From the NCBI GenBank assembly GCA_903813345.2, contig CAIIXF020000002.1, positions 16,995,467 to 17,059,466 on the forward strand: a DNA stretch of 64,000 nt. Reading direction: 5' to 3'. Positions within the stretch are counted from its first letter, which is position 1. Every line of letters begins with the position of its first letter. This DNA is from Owenia fusiformis. Taxonomy: Eukaryota > Annelida > Polychaeta > Sabellida > Oweniidae. The notes beneath the pieces were generated by a model. It was given only the letters and a program-made list of their open reading frames with translations, had not been told where the DNA came from and made no database searches. The position numbers were made by a program, and so were the translations under genes. Positions 1 to 11,688 of this stretch are shown piece by piece.

Positions 1-799
1 GGCGTCATTAAGTCCCCATATATACTCCCAAAAGTATTTAATTTCTATTGCTGCAGAAAACTTATTTTTCACAGTCTTGGACTGTTGTGTGTTGGTCTTG
101 GACTGTTGCCTTAGTTGAAATTCATCTTTTCCTGATGACATTTTCACTATTCAAGATGGCCACTCAGTCAAAATGACCTGTGATTATTCTCCTATGGGAC
201 CCATGACATGACAGGTTTTTCAATTGTAGTACATCATCAATGATGACAATTCTTTTTAATTTCCAGGAATCCACTTTCATTTTTGCTTAATTTCTGACTT
301 TGATGCAACTATGAAAACTTAATACTTACCCACACTTTATACAAAAACGACTATTTTTACAAATATGACATATATTTTGCCGGTTGTTACACCTGCTCCT
401 CCTACCCTGCCCCTGGGTTACTATATCAACCATATTATTAGGTCTACTGACCTTCATGATATACAACTTCCTCGATGCATTTATAACTAACGTGTACACA
501 TTTTGTCGAAAATTCAGCTGGATTGAAAAGAAAACAACTAAAATACAGCATCATTCCTGAAACACATGGAACACCCTGTAGACGCCCGATCCTGATTATT
601 CAAGAGGGTTCTTTGAGAGAAATTTACGTATTGGATATGTTAAAATACTGATTGTCAAGACACTTGATAATGTTATCTTTGTACAACAATGGCAAACATC
701 AGATGTAAATAAGAGAGATTCATATCAATGATTTGTTTTATGATTGCCAAAGTCTCTTAAAAGTGGTGTTCATTACAAACTCTATCAGACCCCACAAAG
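1..799. other. Upstream intergenic region
   Basis: AT-rich sequence with no recognisable gene. A short phrase around a TCTTGGACTGTTG motif is repeated at about 74-86 and 95-107. The last part is presumably the promoter and 5' UTR of the first SLC22 gene; no clear TATA box was identified. Confidence 0.5.
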
Positions 800-2626
800 A
801 TGAAGTTTGACGACGCTTTGGGATTGTTGGGAGGATTCGGGCGATACCAACTATTGGTAACGGTAGTATGGAACGTATTTGCATCAGGGAATGGTTGGCA
901 ATATACACTTACTGTGTTTATCGCTGGTAGAATGGACCATTGGTGCAAAGTACCCGAGTTGCAGCACTTGAATGAAACCATGCAGAAGTTGATTGCTATT
1001 CCTCAGACGACTGGTCCATTGGGCGATACGGTATATAAACAATGTAGTATGTTCAACTATAACTACAGCGCTATCAACTTCACCGATTCAAATACAATCG
1101 ATTCATGGATGAGAAATGAAACAATTTCTGAAATTGCTTGCAACAGTGGTTGGGTGTTTGATAAATCTGTACGTGATTCAACCGCTGTGAGCCAATATGA
1201 ACTTGTCTGTGAAAATGACTGGATGTATACCCTTCCGGCGACTTTTCAAATGGTAGGACTATTATTCGGATCTTTTATCGCTGGACTCATGTCAGACAAA
1301 TTTGGTCGAAAGCCAACAACAATAGGCATGGCGTTATGTGCAATCGTAGCCATTATCGGTGGAGCTTTCTCTGATAATTTCTACCTCTTTTTAGCAATGC
1401 GTTGGCTTTCTCTCTTAGCGTCAATAGGAGCAAACACAAGTTGCTGGATCCTTTGTCTTGAGATGATGCAACCTGTGCATAGGGCACACGTTACTCTTTA
1501 TAGCGCCATAGTGCGTATACTCAGAGCATTAGTAACTCTGACGGCGTTCTTCGTGAGAGGTCATAAATGGCTCCAGATTATATCAGCATTGGTAACCATC
1601 CCCGGTCTCGTTGGTGTGTTCTTCCTTTCAGAGTCGCCTAGATGGTTAATTGCAAGGGGACGATATCAAGAAGCCGAAAATGTAAGCAGGAGAGTCGCTA
1701 AAATAAATAAAATAAATCTTCCTGATGATTTTACCCTGATAGATGACGTCACAACTAAAGAGCAACACGTGAGTGATGGACCTGCGAAGAAAGTTCTTGT
1801 CATCGACTTATTGCGTACTCCAAACATGAGGAAAAGAACATTGGTGATCTCGTTCCAATGGTTTGCTGTTGTGTTTGGTTCTTACGCCATGTCACTTAAC
1901 GTCGGCACTTTGATTCCCGGGAACATTTACCTAAACAATTTAATAATCAATGGAGTTTCTAATCTCCTTTCTCCAATAATACTGTTGATTGCATTATTCA
2001 AAATGGGTCGGAAGTCCATAATCATTTCGTTATTTATTGTGAATGGGGTTTTAGCTTTGTCATGGATTGGACTGTTGCTGACAAAGATCGTGGCTTTGAC
2101 TACAACAATTGCAATGTGCGGAACATTACTAATTAACACCGCTTTTAGAGTGATATATCTATACAGTGGCGAAATATTCCCTACCCCTGCAAGGAATGTC
2201 GGTCTTGGTAGCGTTTCCAGCTTTGGTAGAATAGGAGGTCTAATAAGTCCAAACATACCCTTACTCGGAAACATTTGGTACGGTTTACCTTATTTAACCC
2301 TGGGAATTTTCCCTTTGATTGCTGGTGCACTGGGATTTCTACTCCCAGAAACTAAAGATAAACAACTGCCAGAGACGTTCATAGAGGCAGAGCTGTTTGG
2401 TACTGGAAGGGCGACTAACAGCAAAGAAAAGGCGATGAGAGATAGTGAGCCTGGGTCAGTGGACGATAATTGCACAAACCATTATGGAATGGCTAATTCG
2501 ATTGTGGATGACAAGTATGATAAAATTGAAAACGATAGAAGAACCGACGATGGATTGGTGAACATAGCGGATAACAAAAGCAGGGACACAGGCTCAAATA
2601 ACACTGTTGACCTCACTATTTTATAA
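800..2626 (+). CDS. SLC22-type organic cation/anion transporter, copy 1
   Basis: A 608-aa major facilitator protein of the SLC22 family, which moves organic cations, anions or zwitterions across the plasma membrane. The coding region is one uninterrupted exon. Seen in the sequence: TM1 near residues 17-43; a large extracellular loop (about 44-145) with cysteines and N-glycosylation sequons at N58, N88, N93 and N106; the loop 2-3 signature GLMSDKFGRK near 162-171; the SESPRWLIARGR motif near 277-288; GEIFPTPARNVGLG near 457-470; and the family C-terminal LPETKDKQLPETF near 515-527. About 80 hydrophilic residues follow, poorly conserved with copy 2. The start at 800 is the first Met and matches the start of copy 2. 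Length is slightly above the usual 540-580 aa because of the tail. The substrate cannot be deduced. Candidate AATAAA signals lie at 2792 and 3243. Confidence 0.95.
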   Translation: MKFDDALGLLGGFGRYQLLVTVVWNVFASGNGWQYTLTVFIAGRMDHWCKVPELQHLNETMQKLIAIPQTTGPLGDTVYKQCSMFNYNYSAINFTDSNTIDSWMRNETISEIACNSGWVFDKSVRDSTAVSQYELVCENDWMYTLPATFQMVGLLFGSFIAGLMSDKFGRKPTTIGMALCAIVAIIGGAFSDNFYLFLAMRWLSLLASIGANTSCWILCLEMMQPVHRAHVTLYSAIVRILRALVTLTAFFVRGHKWLQIISALVTIPGLVGVFFLSESPRWLIARGRYQEAENVSRRVAKINKINLPDDFTLIDDVTTKEQHVSDGPAKKVLVIDLLRTPNMRKRTLVISFQWFAVVFGSYAMSLNVGTLIPGNIYLNNLIINGVSNLLSPIILLIALFKMGRKSIIISLFIVNGVLALSWIGLLLTKIVALTTTIAMCGTLLINTAFRVIYLYSGEIFPTPARNVGLGSVSSFGRIGGLISPNIPLLGNIWYGLPYLTLGIFPLIAGALGFLLPETKDKQLPETFIEAELFGTGRATNSKEKAMRDSEPGSVDDNCTNHYGMANSIVDDKYDKIENDRRTDDGLVNIADNKSRDTGSNNTVDLTIL

Positions 2627-3200
2627 ACTAACTAACTAAAATAACTAATAAACTAACTACTAAAATAACTAATAATTATTGTTAGTATTACTTGTATAAG
2701 TGTCGGGTGTGACACACAAATAGTTATTAGTGTAATTCGATGAACATTTCTAAGCCCTCGGAAGTTTGAATTTTTATTTTCAACTTTAGAAAATAAATAG
2801 TTTTTGAGACTGAAAAAAGTTGACATCTTTCAATACGTCACGGAAAATCATTGCTATAAATGACTGGCATGCCCGCGCTATTAGCTGTAAAATAGATTTT
2901 CGGTGATAAGTTATAGATAACTAAACATTCTAAACATCCTGATATGCCACTTGTTAGTTGATTTCATGTAGCATCAATTCACATATGTCTGGGTTGTGTT
3001 AGTTTGTGGACGAAGGATTCTGAGCCTTTTTACCCCCTAGAGTAATATTTGAGGAGGGTATTAGTTTATCATTTACTAGTACAGTGGTGAGTGTATCCTA
3101 AGATTATAGAGAGATATGTTGATTAGTTTGGGAGAAAACATAATTTATAGAAATAGAATAGGATATTTTTATTGTTGTTATTTTGAGAGAGAAAAAATCT

Positions 3201-3249
3201 GTCATCTCGGATGGCTTTATTTATTTTGAAATATTTTTCATAAATAAAA
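3201..3249 (+). promoter_or_regulatory. Conserved 3'-UTR island with AU-rich element, SLC22 copy 1
   Basis: About 45 nt, starting GTCATCTCGGATGGC and running through TTTATTTATTTTGAAATATT, are almost identical to 9335-9386 downstream of copy 2, while most of the surrounding UTR has diverged. It lies 575 nt after the stop (569 nt in copy 2). It contains an AU-rich UUUAUUUAUUU core and an AATAAA at 3243-3248, so it probably marks the 3' end of the transcript. The role in mRNA stability is inference. Confidence 0.55.
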
Positions 3250-3790
3250 GTTAGTTTTTACTGAACCTCTTCAACTTTGGAAACGCCGGGGGTCACCTGA
3301 CCTGTATCTTGAACACATTTGTCGTTCCCGGGAATTTGAGTAATTGACCTTTCGTTTAGTGAAGTGTTGCAAGAGCTAAAATTTGTGAAAACCTAGATTT
3401 AATGTTGGCAAACGACATCGAAAATAATCGAAATAGGAATATTCTCGGGAGCCCTTCATTCAAGCATGAGACTTAGAATTGCTTTCATGATAAAACATGC
3501 ATTTAAAGCTGGACTTCCCTCCGAAACGCAATCTTGGGTTGTTTCGGGGGTGAACTTTATCATTTTGACCTTAATGAAAGATTATAGAATGATGAACAAA
3601 TGGGGCAAATCTTGTGTAGAAATACTTACGATAAATGTGTAATTTCAAAGATTTTTCATTGAATTTGCTTCGATCGGTGCCGGCGATATGATTTTGGAAA
3701 GGTTTCTAAATGAAGAACGTGACGTCACCTCCGAATCATAGCATTCAAAATAAGTAGCGTTTAATTACTTCCACTCTTCACAAGAACACG

Positions 3791-3859
3791 ATGGTGTAGG
3801 GGTAGACTCCTCGCTTAGCACGCGGGTGGCCCGGGTTCGAATCCTGCACCCGCCTTTTT
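3791..3859 (+). tRNA. tRNA-Ala(AGC)-like sequence, probably degenerate or a SINE head
   Basis: A consensus internal box B (GGTTCGAATCC) and a box A-like stretch are present. The anticodon arm CTCGC-TTAGCAC-GCGGG reads AGC, and a T-tract terminator follows at 3855. The acceptor arm does not pair over seven bases with the expected partner, and the T-stem and D-arm spacing are irregular, so a functional tRNA is doubtful. A tRNA-derived SINE or pseudogene is more likely. Confidence 0.45.
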
Positions 3860-5225
3860 ATTTTTTTAACTAAATGATTGTTCTTTGATATTACGCAGAA
3901 AAAAACAATTTTTATTTACATAAACTTTATATTAGAGCTTGAAAATGTAAAAACAATATATGTCAACATATTGCGTTTTGGAGCGATGTGCAGGTTTAAG
4001 TATATAAATGGATTTCACTTTAAAACGCTATTTTTCGTACAGATTCAACACACAGGCAGTCCCCTTTCACAAACAAATCTGATAATTCTTGCTCCTCGAT
4101 TTGACAACATGTTTAAGTTGATATATTTAAATGTATTTGTATTAATATGAACCTATAATGGAAATACATCACTTGTCTTGATGTTTTGAATAGTAATTAT
4201 ATAACATATGGCCTTGACAATAGCACCCTTGACGATTTCTGGTTTGAGTCGTAGATTATCAATTCGAACATCACGTGGCGGTGATGCTTATATGTTTGTT
4301 TGCACATGTAGTATATAGAAATTAATGTCGAATCGTCATTCAAAATCGATATGAAAACAAATACTATGAGACATCCGTAGACATATTGATATTATATAAC
4401 AAGTGCATGATAGAGGAGGTAGAAGTTTAGGGGATGGGGTTATTTCTATTTGTGCTTGATACAGGATATACAGGGAGGGGCCAGATTTCTTTACTTGATG
4501 CCCCCGATTTGGAGGGAACAATCTCGAAGGGGCAAAATTTATTTACTTGATGCCTCCGGTTTTGAGGGAGCAATTTGTGTATTTGATACGTGTAATGTCG
4601 TATAGGGGAAAGGGCAATATTTTTTGTATGTATTTAATTGTATTTTGAATATATATTATGGGACCCTGCCATGGGCTAAGGAAAAGAAAAGATTCATACG
4701 ACTCTGTTGCTGCCATATTTATATTGGCTCAAAACCTATGATTACCAATGGAAGTAGTTATTAATAAAGGGGCAATAAGGACTGTAGAGAGAAAATTCGA
4801 GTTTTTTTTATTTTTTCTGAGCTATTAGGTCAATATTTGGCTTAATACCTTCTTTGACATACCTATTTTCATAAAATGTATGTATAAACTATCAATTTCA
4901 GCATTAAGAAGTGTAAATTCAATTCAAAGCTTCTATAAAGTGAGTCCCACTTATAGATTTTTAAGATCCACCATGTTTCAAGAGGAATATCAGCTGAAAT
5001 AATGTTCATCCAGAGGGTTTCTTTGTAGATAATGAAAATATATGTTAGTCTTGATGAAATATCCAAACCTGAATATATTTTGACACTTGTCGATGGCCCC
5101 CCTGCACTATTTGTAGCACCTTTAATTTAAAAATAGCAGGATTGCAATTAGATCTAGTTGAAAGTCCATGGTTTATCGGAGATTGGCAAAATATTGTTCT
5201 TACGTAATTCCTTTTAAATCACGAT

Positions 5226-5780
5226 CGAATTTCTGCCGATATCGATGGATAAAGCTACCATTAACAGATTGTAAAGTTGTATCAACTTTGAAGAAAGAAT
5301 TGTGCACATACTGTATGTCCATTTACTATCGAGATATCGAGGGGAACAATCCCCAGTTCAAACTTCCCCGGGAAAATTCCTACCCCGTAGACGATCCCGG
5401 GTTGACGAAAGTCAACCATAGCTTGCTGAAAGTATTCCTTGGATTTATTTTGTTCAAATTTTATCTTTGCTTGAATATCGATGTTATTTATCCATAACCA
5501 TAAATGAATCAAGATAATTATTTTACTGTTTTACGTGTTCCGGAGTCAATCAAACATCGACTTGGTGCATAATCCACCCAGCAGAAAGTGTACATTCAGC
5601 ACATTCCGCACAAAACTAATCTAGTGCTATGAGATTTATTCCATAACTTTAGTAAAATATTTCGAATTTCTGCCAATATCAATGGATTAAGCTACTCATC
5701 GAAAGATTGTTGAGATGTACACCGTTCATATCTTAAATCTGACAAAGGAATGATACAAACGTATCATTTACTATCGAGAA
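5226..5780. repeat. Diverged two-copy direct repeat
   Basis: About 5226-5345 and 5663-5780 share an order of matching blocks (GAATTTCTGCC-ATATC, ATGGAT-AAGCTAC, AGATTGT, CATTTACTATCGAGA). The family is not recognised. The small reading frame over the first copy is not supported by a similar frame in the second. Confidence 0.45.
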
Positions 5781-6960
5781 ATCAAGTAGAAAAATCGAGG
5801 AAAACCTCACTTCAAAAGTTCGACACTAAACAGTACACTATCACGAATGGTATTCGGACTATTCTCCATACAAGGGAAAAGGCGTAGTTAATACTTTACT
5901 GTCTGGGAATTGCCACTCTCCATAAATGGCGAAAAGGCGGAGTTTACCTATATGGGCAGATTATGGGCGATTCTCCGGGAAAATCACGTGAATTAAGGTC
6001 GTTGTCTAATTTTGCTCTGTAACTTGCTCCGGGCAACTCGCGAGACTTCGCCTCCTAATCAGAAGTTTCAATTTTGAGTGACATTGCATACTAAGTCTCA
6101 CTAGTAATGCTTATCTATACGTTAATAACATACATGTAAGTATTATATGTCTCTGTCTCAGAGTATGTCAAGACTAGCAACGTACTTTATCTTATAGCTT
6201 GCTTATTTTAAGTGCAAATTCGCGATTGGTAACGTATGATTTTAAAATCTCACCTCGAGTACGTTTATGCAATACCTTTATCCAAATAAGAGATCTCATA
6301 TAACATAATTGTTTACACTTTTCATGTCCAGTCTATTGTTCTATTTCACCTCAATTTCGAGTTTACATAAAGTATAGGGTGACTCACATTTAAGTCCAGA
6401 TAAGATTGTTTCCCGAGTGAAAAATGCATTTTTATAAGGATAAATCAATTAAAAAAACATGGGGATGGTTGTTACATTTACATAATTATGTGCTCGCAAG
6501 GCATTGTTTGCTTTAATTTCAATACCTGTACGTGGTATCGATTAATATCACTTGTGAAAATTGCACAGGTATTCACCGAAAATAGAATTAGATATTTGTG
6601 TTATATTAGCTTTTAAAATGTATATTTCTCTTTTTTGACCACCCTGTATATATTGTTGTTGTTGTTTTCGCTTAAAAAATCTAAAACCTCACAAAGTTGT
6701 ATTGCATTACTTGAAAACAATGCATGGTGTTATGGTATGTATGTGAGGGAAATTTAACTGTTAACATTATAATAATATCATTCCCGTTGTGAGCCATTCT
6801 ATAAAACAACAACAGCTATTGTAAAGGGAGCTAGATATAGAACAATCAATCACTTAACCCCAGTGACCTTACTTATCCAATTCTTTGAATATATAATGCT
6901 TATGTAAATTATTTCATTGATACTTATTTTCAGGTTATAGCTACTCCTACAACTGTTGGC

Positions 6961-8766
6961 ATGACGTTTGACGAAACTCTGGGTTTGTTGGGAGGTTTTG
7001 GACGATATCAGCTATATGTATTGCTCGTATGGAATATATTCTTTACAGCGAATAGCTGGCAGTACATCCTTACTAATTTTATAGCTGGTAAGATGGACCA
7101 TTGGTGCAATGTACCCGAGTTGCAACATTTAAATGAAACCATGCAGAAGTTGATTGCTATTCCCCAGACGACTGGTCCACTGGGGGATACGATATACAAA
7201 CAATGTAGTATGTTCAACTATAACTACAGCGCTTTCAACTTCACCGATTCCAGCGTAATCGACTCATTGATCGGCAATGGGACAACTTCTGAAATTGGTT
7301 GTAACAATGGATGGGTGTTTGATAAATCCGTGCGGGAAGCAACAATTGTCAGCGAGTTCGAACTTGTATGTGATGACGACTGGATGTTTACTCTGCCTGC
7401 TACATTTCAGATGATCGGACTTCTGATTGGAGCATTCCTTTCCGGACTTATTGCCGACAGGTTTGGAAGAAAGCGAACTGCCCTTGGTATGATACTTTGT
7501 TCTATCGGTGCTATTGTAGGAGGAGCTTTCTCAAATAACTTCATCCTGTTTTTGATAATGCGTTTGCTGTCACTTTTGACTTCAATCGGGGCTTACACGA
7601 GTCTTTGGGTCCTTACTCTCGAGGTGATGCCACCTGTACACAGGACACACGCTACACTTTTAGCCAACTCAATGCGCGTACTAGGCGCATTTATGACCCT
7701 AACGGCCTTCTTCATTAGAGGTCATAAATGGTTGCAGATTATTTCAGGATTAATAGCAATTCCAGGTTTCATTGGTGTGTGTTTCTTGTCAGAATCCCCT
7801 CGTTGGTTAATCGCCAAAGGGCGATACCAAGAAGCTGACGATATAAGCAGGAGGATCGCCAGAATAAATAAAGTTACTCTTCCTGATAATTTTACCTTAT
7901 ACGATAAGGCCTCAACAAAAAACGAATGCATAAAGGAAGAGCCTGTGAAAGTGTCAGTCATAGACTTATTCCGTACCCCAAACATGAGGAAGAGGACCTT
8001 GGTTATCTGGGTCCAATGGTTTGCTGTTGTGTTTGGTTCCTACGCTATGGTACTTAACGTTGGTACATTGATACCCGGAGACATTTATCTAAATAATTTC
8101 CTTGTCAATGGACTATCTGATCTTATTTCGCCATTATTTATGTTGGTTGCATTATTCAAGATGGGCAGGAAAACAACAGTAATTTCGTTTAGCATCGTGA
8201 ACGGTGTTTTTGCTTTGGGGATGATTGGACTTTTACAGACAAAGATCATGGCATTGACATCGACAGCTGCCCTGTTCGGATCACTTATGATAAACCTTGT
8301 GTTCAGAGTGATGTATTTATATAGTGGCGAACTATTTCCTACACCTGCACGTAACGTTGGACTTGGAAGTGGCTCGAGTGTTGGAAGAATAGGAGGTCTT
8401 ATAAGTCCAAATTTACCATTGTTCGGTAAAATTTGGTATGGATTGCCATACGCTATGTTGGGAGGATTTTCTTTGATTGCTGGTGCGCTGGCTTTCTTTC
8501 TCCCAGAGACTAAAGATAAACAACTGCCAGAGACGTTCGAAGAGGCAGAAGTTTTCGGCACTAGTGACATGAAAAGCGATAAACGAAATGTTGGTGCCAC
8601 AATGGGTACTGTTAAGTCAGTATATGGTGGTATTACACACAATGGAAATTATAAGTTTATTGACAATGCACATGTAGAGAACAGCCGAAATGGAGTTGTT
8701 AACAAATCATATAAAGAAACCAGAGAGGAGAGTATCTATGATCCAATCGACCTTAATAAGCTGTAG
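6961..8766 (+). CDS. SLC22-type organic cation/anion transporter, copy 2
   Basis: A 601-aa paralogue of the transporter at 800-2626, also a single coding exon. It is a plasma-membrane facilitator with the same landmarks: TM1 near residues 17-43, a glycosylated cysteine-containing extracellular loop, GLIADRFGRKR, SESPRWLIAKGR, GELFPTPARNVGLG and the LPETKDKQLPETF terminus. The tail after it shares little sequence with copy 1. The reading frame starts at the first Met, equivalent to that of copy 1. Lack of introns in both copies suggests that an intronless ancestor, perhaps a retrocopy, was duplicated in tandem. Part of the extracellular-loop coding sequence is unusually similar between copies (see findings). 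The substrate is unknown. AATAAA signals lie at 8842 and 9381. Confidence 0.95.
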   Translation: MTFDETLGLLGGFGRYQLYVLLVWNIFFTANSWQYILTNFIAGKMDHWCNVPELQHLNETMQKLIAIPQTTGPLGDTIYKQCSMFNYNYSAFNFTDSSVIDSLIGNGTTSEIGCNNGWVFDKSVREATIVSEFELVCDDDWMFTLPATFQMIGLLIGAFLSGLIADRFGRKRTALGMILCSIGAIVGGAFSNNFILFLIMRLLSLLTSIGAYTSLWVLTLEVMPPVHRTHATLLANSMRVLGAFMTLTAFFIRGHKWLQIISGLIAIPGFIGVCFLSESPRWLIAKGRYQEADDISRRIARINKVTLPDNFTLYDKASTKNECIKEEPVKVSVIDLFRTPNMRKRTLVIWVQWFAVVFGSYAMVLNVGTLIPGDIYLNNFLVNGLSDLISPLFMLVALFKMGRKTTVISFSIVNGVFALGMIGLLQTKIMALTSTAALFGSLMINLVFRVMYLYSGELFPTPARNVGLGSGSSVGRIGGLISPNLPLFGKIWYGLPYAMLGGFSLIAGALAFFLPETKDKQLPETFEEAEVFGTSDMKSDKRNVGATMGTVKSVYGGITHNGNYKFIDNAHVENSRNGVVNKSYKETREESIYDPIDLNKL

Positions 8767-9334
8767 ACTAATTGTACTGTTCCGATGAGAATACAATTGC
8801 AAATTATATTTAACTTCAATAAGGTTGTTTCTATATAGCTGAATAAAAAAATGAAAACTAGTGCTGCACTTTACTTTCTTTTGAATATATACCATATCGT
8901 ATAGTGAATACATTTTCGGTCAAACCACTTAAGGTAATCGGACTTTTATAGACTGAGATGCAATGTTTTCAATATCATATTGTAGCGCATGACTGTCCAG
9001 TCGCCTTTCAATCAAAATAATTTGAGTAGGAAATATATCCATGAATGAAATTGATCTTTCAAAGAAGTCCCGAACATGTCTGTCAGATGTTTGCAAAACA
9101 TTGTAACGTATCTCTATTACTTTCTTTAGAAATAATCTTATTTCTCTCCCCTCTCCCAAGATTTTTCCATTCCGCGGCTGTTTTGGTCATTTTCCTATCC
9201 AAATATGCATGCAATTTACAAAGTAGTGAATATTTATGCATCAAACTATTACAAACTGATCTGAAGTATGTAATAGACATGTTGCTAAGAGTTATTGGAT
9301 TCCAATTACTAGTTTTTGTGAGAAAACTTTTTTT

Positions 9335-9386
9335 GTCATCTCAGATGGCTTTATTTATTTTGAAATATTTTTCATGAATCAATAAA
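9335..9386 (+). promoter_or_regulatory. Conserved 3'-UTR island with AU-rich element, SLC22 copy 2
   Basis: Counterpart of 3201-3249: the same GTCATCTC(A/G)GATGGC phrase and the TTTATTTATTTTGAAATATT run, followed by AATAAA at 9381-9386. Its distance from the stop codon (569 nt) matches copy 1. Confidence 0.55.
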
Positions 9387-9925
9387 TATAGAACAACAAA
9401 TACAAATCTGTGTTATATTTTGATTATATCAGGATTAATCTATAATCTATAAACATACAGCATCTATAATTAGAACCAAAATAAATTATCATGAAAATTG
9501 GCCAATGCTGCAACTTCTGACTCAAAAATGCTATTTTCAACATTATCAATATTATGTAAATATGTTAATATGATTGTAATAAATAAAAAATCACGCGATA
9601 TTGCGTTTTCGCTGGCAGAGATGCATAAACCTATTTTTCCCAGCCAATACTCATGCCAATGTCCAATATTTTAAACTGTATTATAGCCAGGGGTACATGT
9701 ATGTTTTTTGCAAAAATTTATTTCTTCAGTATTTTAAGGTTATATCCTGTGTTTTGTCCCCCCTCCTCCCATTTTTATCATTTCTTCAAATTGTAGACCA
9801 AACTACCAGATCTAAAAAAAGTATTTACCCATATTTATTTTGTCCTTAAAAGGTAGATCCTTTATACATTTATCATATTTATTACCCTTTTCTAGCTAAC
9901 AAAACATTACTGTATACCCTCTGGT

Positions 9926-10270
9926 CCAAACAAATCTATGCGTCGTCATGAAATGCTCATAACTTTTGAGAATTGAAACCGTACAATTTCATACTTGCAG
10001 GGTTTTGATGCCTTATGTGTACCAAAGATCTATGTAAAATTTGGATAAAATGTATGGAATATTGAACAAATTGGAGATCGGTAACTGAAAAGGTAGAAAA
10101 ACTGCTTCATAAAAAATCAATGAGAAAGCTTGAAGGTTACGGTAACTGAAAAAGTAGAAAAACGTATACCCTCTGATCCCAAAAAATCTATGCGTCGTTG
10201 TGAAATGCTCATTACTTTTGATAATGGGAACCATACAATTTCATACTTGCAGGGTTTGGTGCCCTATATA
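9926..10270. repeat. Direct repeat of about 105 bp
   Basis: 9926-10030 and 10166-10270 match over the blocks CTATGCGTCGT, GAAATGCTCAT, CAATTTCATACTTGCAGGGTT and ACCAAAGAT. Between them a GGTAACTGAAAA(G/A)GTAGAAAAAC block is itself doubled (about 10080 and 10140). The family is not recognised. Confidence 0.6.
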
Positions 10271-11095
10271 CCAAAGATTAAAAGCCACTCTTCAAATATT
10301 TCTAAAAATGCACTATTAGAGCTTCCATAACAATAAAGCTGTATTATTTATCTGTAGCTGGCAACAGTTTACTGATTTCTGTTTTTTCAATGTTCCGCAA
10401 TGTCCCTAATGGTACTTTTATCTACTTTTGCATGACCTATAATATGGTGCCTTACTTTCTACTGTACCTCTCCAATCTCCTGGAAACGCCAGGGGGTCAT
10501 CTGCCCCCCCCCCCTGTCCATAAGTATTATGAAATACTTTACAATCTCGGCATAGTTACTTCATTTTATGATTCATCTGATCAAAAAGAGTTGGTTGAAA
10601 ACTGTCTGAAATGATGATAGAGAATCGACAACTCATTTACCTATATATTACTCTAGGAGCTAGCAAACATTTATAAGACATCTCAAGTACAAAAGGTTTG
10701 AGGCCTGCAATTTGTAGATGTCGGTCTAGCATCCCCAAAAAGGCAACTCTTTATAAGTGACAAGTTTGGGGCTACCACCAGGGGGCGCTTTTTGAAATGC
10801 CCCTAAAATTAGTTTTAAATGACATCTCGAGTACATCAATGAAAACTTTGTCAAAATGTTCCTTTGGACCCTCTGAAACATTATGTGTCTTTAAGAGTAG
10901 CCAATTATCAGGCCATAATACATCAATCTATGACAACTGAATCCAGAGATATTGAACCCTTTGTCTCAATTTTTATCAGAGGAACAAGAACACTTCTGTC
11001 AAAAAGACTCGTGAATAAACATTTTGGAAAATCTGTTGAAAGTGAGAGGAGAAAACAGAGATACATTAGATGAATATGACAAGCACACTTTAACT

Positions 11096-11262
11096 ATGGA
11101 ATAAAGAGAACATCCTTTGACTTACTTGTGACATGATTTTAATCCACTCATGGATATTGATATCTGCACTCTCTTGCTACGCTCGCTCGTACAGATATCA
11201 TATCCATTCGTGGATAAAAATCATATCACTCATAAATCATAGGATATCCTCTATTCATGTTG
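11096..11262. repeat. Fold-back element
   Basis: Imperfect palindrome. Arms include ATGGATATTGATATCTG and CAGATATCATATCCAT, with outer arms around GATTTTAATCCA and TGGATAAAAATC. The apex is CTTGCTACGCTCGCTCG. It has no coding content. Confidence 0.6.
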
Positions 11263-11688
11263 TGAATATTACATGTTATTTTTAAACCCTGACAATTCCA
11301 TAAGTAACCCTTGTAAATATATCAAACTGAAACCACATTCATATGATTTGATATAGAAGGTACATGTACCCCGTTATATATACTGCTATTCTTTTCTCGT
11401 TGATAGCTCACGTAATGCATTTTATTTGACCTGTCAAATACCCCGTGAAAAAGCCTGAACTCTCATTCCCAAATGTATTACCAAAGGAGAGTAATGCTTT
11501 ATAAGATGCATATTTTCTGGACCGCGCTGTACTGTGTGCTATTTCAGATCTTTTGAAGAGGTGATAAAGTATTTGCTCGTTGTGTATAACAAGCGGTTGT
11601 AACCGTGCGTCGTTCAAAACGAGAGGTGGTCTTATCATCGCAAATATTTCTGATCAGATCTGAAAGATCTGGAACACAGAGGTTGGAG

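Larger units (their letters stand above)
2627..6960. other. Intergenic region between the SLC22 copies
   Basis: No protein gene is seen. It holds the 3' UTR of SLC22 copy 1 (a CTAACTAA-type simple repeat at 2626-2680 and the conserved 3' island at 3201), a tRNA-like sequence at 3791, and a diverged two-copy repeat at about 5226-5345 and 5663-5780. A mariner-like terminus (ACCACCCTGTATAT) lies near 6640. The AG ending a pyrimidine-poor TTATTTTCAG at 6933 may end a 5'-UTR intron of copy 2. Confidence 0.5.
8767..11688. other. Intergenic region between SLC22 copy 2 and the lectin
   Basis: No convincing gene. It holds the 3' UTR of copy 2, a direct repeat of about 105 bp (9926-10030 and 10166-10270), a C-tract near 10506, and a fold-back element at about 11096-11262. 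Confidence 0.5.

Noticed and set aside
3791-3859. Functional tRNA-Ala gene
   Set aside because: Box B and the anticodon arm are good, but the acceptor arm does not pair normally, so it is reported only as tRNA-like.
5168-5497. 109-codon frame between the SLC22 genes
   Set aside because: Lies on a diverged non-coding repeat; the second copy does not keep the frame and no domain is visible.
8085-8642. 185-codon open frame on the minus strand
   Set aside because: It is the antisense shadow of the conserved C-terminal half of SLC22 copy 2; a similar shadow exists at 1927-2274 in copy 1.
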